7,425 bases of DNA from NCBI GenBank assembly GCA_017508895.1, contig JAFWRA010000136.1, forward strand, positions 1 through 7,425. The letters are read 5' to 3'. The notes under the pieces are model-generated. The model made no database searches. It was given only the letters and a program-made list of their open reading frames with translations, and was not told the origin of the DNA. Positions 1-5,478 of the stretch are shown in pieces (within the stretch, counting starts at the first letter, position 1; each line of letters begins with the position of its first letter). The DNA comes from Bacteroidales bacterium (GTDB taxonomy: Bacteria; Bacteroidota; Bacteroidia; Bacteroidales; F082). The translations under genes and the position numbers were made by a program.

Positions 1-987
1 CTCATCGACAAGTTCGGTGCCGATGGCGTGCGTATGGGCATGATGCTCAGCGCCCCTGCCGGCAACGACATCCTCTTCGACGAGGCCCTCTGCGAACAAG
101 GCCGTAACTTCTGCAACAAGATTTGGAACGCCTTGCGTCTCGTGAAAGGCTGGAATGTGGACCAAAACGCTGCCCAACCCGAGGCCGCCAAGATGGCCGT
201 GAAATGGTTCGAGGCCCGCTTCAACCAAGTGCTGGCCGAAACCAACGACAACATCGACAAATACCGCCTGAGCGATGCCTTGATGGGCATCTACAAGCTC
301 ACTTGGGACGACTTCTGCTCGTGGTACCTCGAGATGGTGAAGGCACCGCAAGGCCAAGGCATCGACCCCGTGACCTATGCCGCCACCATCAAGTTCTTCG
401 AGAACCTGATGCTCTTGCTGCATCCCTTCATGCCGTTCATCACCGAGGAGATCTGGCACGCCATCGCCGAGCGCAAAGAGGGTGATGACATCATCATCGC
501 TCAGCAGCCCAAGTTGCAGGCCGTTGACGAGGCTATCCTGAAGCAGTTCGAGTTCACCCAAGAGGTCATAAACAACGTCCGCAAGGTGCGTTCTGACAAG
601 AACATCGCCTTCCGCGACGCCATCCAACTTGTGGTGAAAGGCACGGCCAACAAGGACTTCGATTGCGTGATTGCCAAGCTCTGCAACGTGAGCGAAGTGA
701 GTTATGTAGCTGAGGCTCCCGCTGGTGCCTTCGGCTTCATCGTGGGCAGCACCGAGTTCTTCGTGCCGCTTACCGGCAACATCGATGTGGAGGCCGAAAT
801 CAAGAAGCTGGAAGAGGAACTGAAATACGCCCAGGGCTTCCTGAAGAGTGTTGAGGCGAAGCTCTCCAACGAACGCTTCGTGAGCGGTGCTCCTGCCGCC
901 GTTGTCGACAAGGAACGCAAGAAGAAAGCCGATGCCGAAGCCAAGATTGCTGTGATTGAGCAGCAGTTGGCTGGGCTGAGGAAATAA
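1..987 (+). CDS. valS: Valyl-tRNA synthetase, C-terminal part (5' end outside window)
   Basis: Charges tRNA-Val with valine in the cytoplasm. The frame is open from base 1 (LIDKFGADGVRMGMML...), so the gene enters from the left. About 328 codons are present, roughly the last third of a ValRS of the usual 870-950 residues. The catalytic core, editing domain and KMSKS loop lie upstream; the first visible residues match the segment just after KMSKS. Then come the helical anticodon-binding domain (for example CNKIWNALRLV and LLLHPFMPFITEEIWHAI, about codons 34-160) and a C-terminal charged coiled coil (about codons 261-328, KKLEEELKYAQGFLKS... ending GLRK), the tRNA-binding arm typical of ValRS rather than IleRS or LeuRS. 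The gene stops with TAA at 985-987 and is followed by a palindrome and a terminator. Identification rests on the family-typical motifs and arm and is secure; only the 5' truncation limits it. Confidence 0.96.
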   Translation, partial: LIDKFGADGVRMGMMLSAPAGNDILFDEALCEQGRNFCNKIWNALRLVKGWNVDQNAAQPEAAKMAVKWFEARFNQVLAETNDNIDKYRLSDALMGIYKLTWDDFCSWYLEMVKAPQGQGIDPVTYAATIKFFENLMLLLHPFMPFITEEIWHAIAERKEGDDIIIAQQPKLQAVDEAILKQFEFTQEVINNVRKVRSDKNIAFRDAIQLVVKGTANKDFDCVIAKLCNVSEVSYVAEAPAGAFGFIVGSTEFFVPLTGNIDVEAEIKKLEEELKYAQGFLKSVEAKLSNERFVSGAPAAVVDKERKKKADAEAKIAVIEQQLAGLRK

Positions 988-1002
988 TTCAAATGAAATG
1001 GG

Positions 1003-1028
1003 TAGAGACGTAGCGCGCTACGTCTCTA
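1003..1028. repeat. Perfect 26-bp palindrome downstream of valS
   Basis: The arm TAGAGACGTAGCG (1003-1015) is followed without a loop by its exact reverse complement CGCTACGTCTCTA (1016-1028). It lies 15 bp after the valS stop. It is GC-rich at the centre and has no run of T directly after it, so it is not a classical terminator on its own. Palindromes with GTAGAGACG...CGTCTCTAC ends are of the kind found as dispersed REP-like elements in some bacterial genomes. Whether this one is dispersed in this genome cannot be seen here. Confidence 0.8.
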
Positions 1029-1037
1029 TTATGCAAA

Positions 1038-1072
1038 AAACGGGTTTCATCAGTGAACGATGAAGCCCGTTT
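1038..1072. terminator. Bidirectional intrinsic terminator between valS and the convergent lipoprotein gene
   Basis: Stem arms AAACGGGTTTCATC (1038-1051) and GATGAAGCCCGTTT (1059-1072) pair over 14 positions with a single G-U type mismatch, around a 7-nt loop. On the plus strand the stem runs into TTTGTTTT; on the minus strand it runs into TTTTTT (complement of 1035-1040). It can therefore stop valS transcription and also that of the minus-strand gene whose stop codon lies at 1076-1078. Confidence 0.85.
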
Positions 1073-1075
1073 GTT

Positions 1076-1627
1076 TTAATGTGCCATGGCACCTATCAAT
1101 AGCAGAACCAAGCCTCCCAAGGTCAAACCTGAGGCTAGGTAAAATGTCTTTTTGCCATTTCTCACTTTAATCGCAAGGTTCTTTTCCATGTCATTCACCT
1201 GGTAAATAGGTGAATTAGAACCACACATCTTTTCATAATCTGATGGATCACTGACCTCACAGGCAGCAATCTCGGCGGCATCAACATATTGTTCACCTTT
1301 CTTTGTTTCCCTCAACATATACGACACCGTATAACTTATTGAATGCCCAGTAGCATTAGTGAAACGATATGTGTCGCGGGTCACAAAATTGTTAGCCAAT
1401 TCCGTCCCATAACCGCCTTCTTCTGTATGCGATGTCCTTAATACGACAAGATCATTTTTCGTTTCCGAACTTGAACCCGACAGATCGAATCCTTGTTGCG
1501 ACATCTCATCACTAACTTGAGTGATTACCTGATCAAAAGTGGATTTCTTCGTGACATACTTGGTATCCATGCAACTCGAAAACCAGAAAAGTGCAGCAAG
1601 GCAAAGGAACAGACAAGATTTTTTCAT
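1076..1627 (-). CDS. Unrecognised lipoprotein with C-terminal hydrophobic segment
   Basis: I do not recognise this 183-residue protein. It begins with a lipoprotein signal peptide: MKKS, a hydrophobic stretch and a lipobox FSSC with the predicted lipidated Cys at residue 19. The mature part is polar, with a region rich in Ser, Thr and Asp, and ends with a hydrophobic segment (about residues 161-183, LASGLTLGGLVLLLIGAMAH) that could be a transmembrane helix. The start at 1627 was preferred over an in-frame ATG at 1639 because it gives a standard MKK-type signal peptide; no Shine-Dalgarno decides between them. The gene is separated from slyD by 188 bp that hold a likely promoter and dyads, so it is probably its own transcription unit. 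It ends at the shared terminator. Being a real gene is well supported by the signal peptide and coherent composition; the function is unknown. Confidence 0.8.
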   Translation of the reverse strand: MKKSCLFLCLAALFWFSSCMDTKYVTKKSTFDQVITQVSDEMSQQGFDLSGSSSETKNDLVVLRTSHTEEGGYGTELANNFVTRDTYRFTNATGHSISYTVSYMLRETKKGEQYVDAAEIAACEVSDPSDYEKMCGSNSPIYQVNDMEKNLAIKVRNGKKTFYLASGLTLGGLVLLLIGAMAH

Positions 1628-1713
1628 AACAAATACCATTTAGAACAATAGAAAAAGCTACAAAAACCAGACCAAAACCATCAATTAAGACAAAGAAAAT
1701 AAAACTATATAAC

Positions 1714-1721
1714 CAAAGATA
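1714..1721 (-). promoter_or_regulatory. -7 box TATCTTTG for the lipoprotein gene at 1076-1627
   Basis: Read on the minus strand, 1721-1714 is TATCTTTG, a full match to the Bacteroidota -7 consensus TAnnTTTG. At 19-nt spacing the -33 position reads TTTT rather than TTTG. The predicted start of transcription is near 1707, giving an untranslated leader of about 80 nt. The inverted repeat at 1723-1760 covers the spacer and -33 region. Confidence 0.55.
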
Positions 1722-1722
1722 A

Positions 1723-1760
1723 TCCGCGCAAACGGCATTAAAAACCACCATTTGCGCGGA
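1723..1760. repeat. Inverted repeat TCCGCGCAAA / TTTGCGCGGA over a promoter region
   Basis: Perfect 10-bp arms at 1723-1732 and 1751-1760 are separated by 18 nt. The dyad starts one base upstream of the TATCTTTG box (1714-1721) and spans the place where the -33 element should be, so it could be an operator for the lipoprotein gene. It could instead act as a hairpin at the end of the slyD transcript, since the slyD stop is only 56 bp away. No T-run follows on either strand. Confidence 0.6.
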
Positions 1761-1775
1761 AAATCTTTCAATAAG

Positions 1776-1811
1776 TTGCGCAACTATGGGCATTTTTACC
1801 CATTTGCGCAA
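1776..1811 (-). terminator. Hairpin just after the slyD stop, possible terminator
   Basis: TTGCGCAA (1776-1783) and TTGCGCAA (1804-1811) pair with each other, and the stem continues inward with ATGGG (1786-1790) against CCCAT (1799-1803), leaving a 2-nt bulge and a short A/T-rich loop. The hairpin begins 4 bp beyond the slyD stop codon on the minus strand. The tract after it (ACTTATTG) is only weakly T-rich, so it is a poor classical terminator. It may act as a 3' end stabiliser, or a regulatory dyad. Confidence 0.45.
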
Positions 1812-1815
1812 TTTA

Positions 1816-2340
1816 TCAGTTGCACCCTTCACAACCGCCATCGCAGTCGCCGCCGCAACCGCTGCAGCCACCAGGAGCGAAGTCTTCATCGGTGGACTCG
1901 CGCACATCAAGGATTTCACCTGAGAAATGGAGGTGCTTGCCCGCCATGTCGTGATTGAAGTCCATCTTCACGTGCTTGTCGCCAATCTCGCGGACAAGGC
2001 CCATGATCGGACGACCGTCGGAGGTCTGCATCATCAGCTGGGCACCTACTTTCACCATGTCCATCAGCACATCGTTCTTCATGAACATGCTCTTATCGAG
2101 GTCCATCACATAGGCCTCATCACGCTCACCGTAGCCCTCTTCGGGGGTCAGGTGGAAGGCATAATGGTCGCCGGGCTCCTTGCCCATCAGGTTCTCCTCG
2201 AACTTGGGCAACAGTTGGTGCATGCCGAAAATGGCGACAAAAGGATTCTCTTTCGTGGTCTCCTGAAGGATGGGACCGTTTTCGTCGTTCTCACGCAGGA
2301 CATAGGTCATCGTGACGACAGCTTGATCTTGGATTTTCAT
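1816..2340 (-). CDS. slyD: FKBP-type peptidyl-prolyl cis-trans isomerase, SlyD type
   Basis: Catalyses cis-trans isomerisation of Xaa-Pro bonds and acts as a cytoplasmic folding chaperone; SlyD proteins also bind metals such as nickel. The 174-residue length fits the family. Visible parts are the N-terminal FKBP strands (VVTMTYVLREND), the conserved stretch GMHQLLPKFEENLMGKEPGD (about residues 39-58), the EEGYGERDE segment that leads into the inserted IF chaperone domain (about residues 70-125), and the return to the FKBP fold (HLHFSGEILDVRE). No signal peptide is present. The tail (from about residue 153) is Gly/Asp-rich with five Cys at 159, 162, 166, 170 and 173 and no His, so any metal site would be thiolate-based, unlike the His-rich tail of E. 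coli SlyD. The ATG at 2338-2340 has an AT-rich leader without a Shine-Dalgarno. It stops at TGA (1816-1818). Confidence 0.93.
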   Translation of the reverse strand: MKIQDQAVVTMTYVLRENDENGPILQETTKENPFVAIFGMHQLLPKFEENLMGKEPGDHYAFHLTPEEGYGERDEAYVMDLDKSMFMKNDVLMDMVKVGAQLMMQTSDGRPIMGLVREIGDKHVKMDFNHDMAGKHLHFSGEILDVRESTDEDFAPGGCSGCGGDCDGGCEGCN

Positions 2341-2386
2341 TTTATAACATTTTAATAATTAAACAATTAAATTCATCGTTTTATTT

Positions 2387-2553
2387 AACTACAGATTTTA
2401 CAGATTATACTGATTCCTATCAAAATTATGAGGATGCTAGCATCCAAATTTGTACAGATTCAGACTCTAACTTACAGACCATCTGTACAAATTGGGCACT
2501 TGTGCCTTTGAATTTTTCTGTCTTAATCCGCTTCATCTGTGCAATCTGTAGTT
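2387..2553. repeat. 167-bp concentric imperfect inverted repeat between slyD and the VWA gene
   Basis: Two nested pairs of arms share the same centre (base 2470). The outer arms 2387-2405 and 2535-2553 match at 17 of 19 positions (AACTACAGATT-NN-ACAGAT against its complement). The inner arms 2447-2459 (AATTTGTACAGAT) and 2481-2493 (ATCTGTACAAATT) are perfect over 13 bp, with a 21-nt loop. The two 73-nt halves are exactly equal in length. By hand count about 45 of 73 positions pair, concentrated at the ends, and each half has a small GC-rich palindrome in between (2432-2445 and 2495-2506). No coding potential is evident. It may be a degenerate mobile or REP-like element, or a structured RNA or 3' end. 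Confidence 0.7.
2421..2448 (-). promoter_or_regulatory. Likely slyD promoter, TTTG-N16-TAATTTTG
   Basis: On the minus strand, TTTG (2448-2445) is followed after 16 nt by TAATTTTG (2428-2421), a match to the Bacteroidota -33/-7 pattern with a slightly short spacer. The start of transcription would be near 2415, about 75 nt before the slyD ATG. The perfect 14-bp palindrome GGATGCTAGCATCC (2432-2445) fills the spacer and touches the -33 box, so it could serve as an operator. Confidence 0.55.
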
Positions 2554-2562
2554 CCTTATCTA

Positions 2563-4635
2563 TCAATAACTGCCAAACATCTTCCGCAACAACCATTCCA
2601 CGGCGGCAAGAACGATGAGGACGAAGAATATCCACTTGGAGTGAATCAGGTCTTCGAAGCGACTCTCGTGGTGTTCAACGGAGGTGATGCGCGAATCATT
2701 GTGCAAGTCGGCAAAAAGTTGTTGCAACTCGCGTGCGGTATAGCAGTTTCCGTTGGTCAGGCGAGCTATGGTGCGCATCCGGTCGATGTCGGCAGTAAGT
2801 TGCTGTGCTTCAATGCCAATGGCAACTACACTAAAGGTGCCATTCACATTAATCTTGCGTTCGCCCATTTGCGTTTGCGCCTTATAGGTATACAAGCCCT
2901 CAGGCAGAAGGCCTGCGTTCAGCTCATAGTCGTGGTCGCGTTTCGAGAAAGTGTAGTCATAAGTCTCCCCTGTCAGCTTGTTCTCAATTTGAATGGTCAA
3001 GTCGGGGTCAGTCACGAGTTCGTTGTTCGGGTTACGCAGCTCGGCAGTGATGATGACGGGCTCATTGCTGTAGTAGGTCTCCTTGGCATAGATAGCCGAG
3101 CCATCATTGGCCGACAGCAACAAGTACTTCAGCGACTTGGAGAACATCTCGTCGAACACATCGTGGTTCTTCGATTGGTAATACTCGTACAGCCTCCAAC
3201 GCCAGATGTTGGTACCGAAAAGGAAGGCCATCTTACGCCCGTCGTTAGCGAAGCTCAACAATGGCAGTCCCGACTTGATGCCCATCACTTCTTGAAGCAG
3301 CAGGTCATCGTGCGATTTCAAGGTATTGATTTCCAAATGTGGCAAGGCCAAAGGCGGGTATTTCGCGATGAGTTGCTCCGACTTCGAGTCGAAGGTAAAG
3401 GTCGAAAACGCCGTGTTTTGGTGCGCCTTGACATCCATCAGGGTGTTGGTCGCGCCAGAATGCAAGGCAAAGACATTCTGCAACTTGCTTAACATATCGC
3501 GGTCGGTGTCGTTGCCAACGATAAAGAAGACGGGGAGTTTCACGTTCTTGTCCAACTGTGTCTTCAAAGCATTGAAATCCATACGTGCCGAAGGCACCTG
3601 ATGCAGGATGACCAAGTCATAGTTGCTGAACTCGGGGAGCGTCTCCTTGCCAAAGCAGAAGTCCACCTCATAGTTGTCGTTAAGCACACTGCGCAAGGCG
3701 CCCAAGTCGGGATGCGGCGAGGCTGCCACACAGAGCAGTTTGTATTTCTGGTCAAGCACTTCGACATAGATGTGACGCACATTGTTCAGCAGTTGTTCCT
3801 CCTCGGCAATGCCGTTCACCTCGATGTCGATGGCCATCACGCCTTTCTTGGTGGCATCGAGCATGAAGTCGATTTCCTTGGAGAAGCGGTTGGACGGGAT
3901 CTCAATGTCGCGCTTCTCAATGAGGCGACCGCTTTCCTTAAGGGTCAGTTGGGCCTTGCGGCCTGCCAAGTCGCGGGCAGCGACTGTAACGCGGACGGGG
4001 AATGTCGCACCGAGCGACACCACCTTATTATAATGCACATTGCGAATAGCGAGATCGGGATAGAAAACCGTGTCGCCCAAAACGACGGTATGGATGGGAA
4101 ACGGGAAGTTCTCCGCCACCAACTCCGGCTCGAAGCCTCGGTTGTAGATGCCATCGGAGAAGAGCAGCACCGCACCCACATTGCGCTTGTAATATCTTCT
4201 GTCCAAAGTCTTTATGAGTGACGATAAATCCGTCAGTTGGTCGGAGAAGTCGAGCTGCTCGAAATCGCGTACATCTTCACCGAAAAGGTATTCATCGACT
4301 TGAAAATCAGCGTTCAAGTCTTTCCTAAACTGCTCAAATTGGGTCAGGTAATCCTTTTTGTAAAACGCCGAATCCTTGCAAAGGACGACAGACGAGGAAT
4401 TGTCGTGCGCAAGAATAATCGTAGGTGTTTCCACCGAACTAAATTTCTGCCTTATCAGCGGGTTGAAAAGCAACAAGACCACCAATCCGACAATCAAGGT
4501 TCGTAATGCAAACAAAATGACTGTCAATGCTTTGCCATAGTGCTGTTTCTTGTTTCGGAAATACAACAATGTGGCTGCCGCCAGACCAGCCAGCAGGGAT
4601 AAGGCTAACATCCAGATGGGGATTCCGATGTTCAT
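2563..4635 (-). CDS. Membrane-anchored VWA-domain protein
   Basis: A 690-residue inner-membrane protein with a metal-dependent protein-binding VWA domain. Two N-terminal transmembrane helices (about residues 5-25 and 37-58) precede a VWA fold that begins PTIILAHDNSSS. The MIDAS motif DxSxS is intact (D78, S80, S82), and the later acidic loop is LLFSDG (157-162). A Rossmann-like segment follows in the middle (about 305-390, with YDLVILHQVPS), resembling the glutamine-amidotransferase-like part of related membrane VWA proteins. Then come beta-rich, Ig-like sequence and one C-terminal helix (about 668-683). The topology suggests a large periplasmic portion. The start at 4635 (ATG) was chosen over an in-frame GTG at 4644: the TATCTTTG box at 4656-4663 leaves almost no leader for the GTG. 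No BatA/BatB-like gene, MoxR ATPase or partner lies beside it in this window. The function is unknown; the family assignment is firm. Confidence 0.88.
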   Translation of the reverse strand: MNIGIPIWMLALSLLAGLAAATLLYFRNKKQHYGKALTVILFALRTLIVGLVVLLLFNPLIRQKFSSVETPTIILAHDNSSSVVLCKDSAFYKKDYLTQFEQFRKDLNADFQVDEYLFGEDVRDFEQLDFSDQLTDLSSLIKTLDRRYYKRNVGAVLLFSDGIYNRGFEPELVAENFPFPIHTVVLGDTVFYPDLAIRNVHYNKVVSLGATFPVRVTVAARDLAGRKAQLTLKESGRLIEKRDIEIPSNRFSKEIDFMLDATKKGVMAIDIEVNGIAEEEQLLNNVRHIYVEVLDQKYKLLCVAASPHPDLGALRSVLNDNYEVDFCFGKETLPEFSNYDLVILHQVPSARMDFNALKTQLDKNVKLPVFFIVGNDTDRDMLSKLQNVFALHSGATNTLMDVKAHQNTAFSTFTFDSKSEQLIAKYPPLALPHLEINTLKSHDDLLLQEVMGIKSGLPLLSFANDGRKMAFLFGTNIWRWRLYEYYQSKNHDVFDEMFSKSLKYLLLSANDGSAIYAKETYYSNEPVIITAELRNPNNELVTDPDLTIQIENKLTGETYDYTFSKRDHDYELNAGLLPEGLYTYKAQTQMGERKINVNGTFSVVAIGIEAQQLTADIDRMRTIARLTNGNCYTARELQQLFADLHNDSRITSVEHHESRFEDLIHSKWIFFVLIVLAAVEWLLRKMFGSY

Positions 4636-4655
4636 CGATTGCACTTTTAAGGGTG

Positions 4656-4663
4656 CAAAGATA
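4656..4663 (-). promoter_or_regulatory. -7 box TATCTTTG for the VWA gene
   Basis: The minus strand reads TATCTTTG at 4663-4656, a full match to TAnnTTTG. Transcription would start near 4650, about 15 nt before the ATG at 4635, so the leader is very short and supports that start. The -33 element is not clear: the nearest TTTG on the minus strand (4693-4690) is 26 nt away, longer than usual. Confidence 0.6.
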
Positions 4664-4749
4664 GGGAATTTTCGGAAAAAAAGATATTACAAAATTTAGG
4701 AGTAAGTATTACTATATTTTCTGCACTTTCCACAGTTTGGAAAAATAAG

Positions 4750-4780
4750 TTTAGTCCATCAGAAATATTATGTACTTTTG
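4750..4780 (+). promoter_or_regulatory. Likely promoter of the orphan lipoprotein gene, TTTA-N19-TACTTTTG
   Basis: TTTA (4750-4753) is followed after 19 nt by TACTTTTG (4773-4780), matching TAnnTTTG. The start of transcription would be near 4786, about 60 nt before the ATG at 4846. An alternative -33 TTTG at 4736-4739 is too far away. An in-frame GTG at 4780 falls inside the box and cannot be the translation start if this promoter is used. Confidence 0.55.
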
Positions 4781-4845
4781 TGTTTGGAAATAGGTATGAT
4801 TATATCGAACCCTATGTAATTATTAACCATAATACCTTATGTAAT

Positions 4846-5268
4846 ATGAAAAGAATCTTTATAATATTGATAGGAATGAGTGTTCTCTCCTCTTGTAACG
4901 ACTATAATAAATATAATACCAACAACAACTTTTCTAATAATGTAGTAAATGAAAAACCTGCACCTCAAGCAACAATCGATGTCAACATAAATTTTGAACC
5001 AACGATTGAACTTACAGATGAAATCCGAAATACAACTCTTGAAGAACTAATACAAAATGATACCAGAAAATTAGAAATAAATGAGTTCTCTTATTGGTTC
5101 GAGGGAGCAACAAAGAAGGTTCCAGCATCATCAAATCTTGCAAAGGTTTATTATCTCGAAAGATTACATGAATTCTACGCATTAAATCACGAATACTACA
5201 ATAAAGTAAAACGACCTTCTCGAAAAATTAATAACAACACTGACACGTGGAAAGAGTATCTTCAGTAA
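4846..5268 (+). CDS. Orphan Asn-rich lipoprotein
   Basis: I do not recognise this 140-residue protein. It starts with a lipoprotein signal peptide (MKRIFIILIGMSVLSSC, lipidated Cys predicted at residue 17). A disordered-looking linker rich in Asn and Tyr follows (NDYNKYNTNNNFSNN). The remainder is acidic, then more basic, with repeated aromatic residues (EFYALNHEYYNKVKRPSRK) and no Cys after the signal. The residue after the lipidated Cys is Asn, then Asp; a strong acidic surface-export tag is not obvious. The gene is visibly more AT-rich than valS, slyD or the glycosyltransferase, which may mean later acquisition or weak constraint. It stands alone, divergent from the VWA gene and convergent with the ATPase. 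The ATG at 4846 was chosen because it begins a standard signal peptide. Confidence that it is a gene is fair; the function is unknown. Confidence 0.7.
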   Translation: MKRIFIILIGMSVLSSCNDYNKYNTNNNFSNNVVNEKPAPQATIDVNINFEPTIELTDEIRNTTLEELIQNDTRKLEINEFSYWFEGATKKVPASSNLAKVYYLERLHEFYALNHEYYNKVKRPSRKINNNTDTWKEYLQ

Positions 5269-5289
5269 CAAGCATTGCATGAACCAGCT

Positions 5290-5312
5290 CTTTTGGATTT
5301 GCGGCCCAAAAG
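5290..5312 (+). terminator. Weak hairpin after the orphan lipoprotein gene
   Basis: CTTTTGG (5290-5296) and CCAAAAG (5306-5312) form a 7-bp stem with a 9-nt loop, 21 bp after the stop codon. The following bases (CCTTAAAC) are not a T-run, so termination here would be inefficient. The stronger hairpin at 5341-5362 probably does most of the work. Confidence 0.35.
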
Positions 5313-5340
5313 CCTTAAACATCAGTAATACGAAAAAGAT

Positions 5341-5362
5341 GGCGCGGCATGATTGTCGCGCC
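5341..5362. terminator. Bidirectional terminator between the orphan lipoprotein and ATPase genes
   Basis: GGCGCGGCA (5341-5349) pairs with TGTCGCGCC (5354-5362) over 9 positions with one G-U type pair and a 4-nt loop. On the minus strand the stem is followed by ATCTTTTTC, a good T-tract for ending ATPase transcription about 115 bp past its stop. On the plus strand it is followed by TTTATCATT, which is weaker. Confidence 0.75.
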
Positions 5363-5478
5363 TTTATCATTCAAACTTATACCAATACGAAGAGATAGAC
5401 TACAAATTCAAGCAAAATTCAAATTGCAGATTCTCCTTTCCTCTTCCATTTGTGCTATTTCCTTAATCGAGCCAATGT

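Noticed and set aside
1927..2355. Plus-strand His/Val-rich open frame opposite slyD
   Set aside because: Its composition mirrors the slyD codons, and slyD is a confidently recognised gene.
2426..2635. 69-codon minus-strand open frame across the slyD-VWA gap
   Set aside because: It overlaps the end of the VWA gene in another frame and runs through the inverted repeat; no promoter and no credible protein features.
2539..3492. Long plus-strand open frame (317 codons) opposite the VWA gene
   Set aside because: It is antisense to a protein with clear transmembrane helices and an intact MIDAS motif, and its translation shows no recognisable domain. It is a GC-driven shadow frame.
3601..4221. Plus-strand open frame (206 codons) opposite the VWA gene
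   Set aside because: Same reason: it lies wholly within the VWA coding region on the other strand and has no promoter or recognisable motif.
4780..4845. 22-residue N-terminal extension of the orphan lipoprotein from a GTG at 4780
   Set aside because: The GTG lies in the predicted -7 box, and the extension would bury the signal peptide; the ATG at 4846 gives a normal lipoprotein start.
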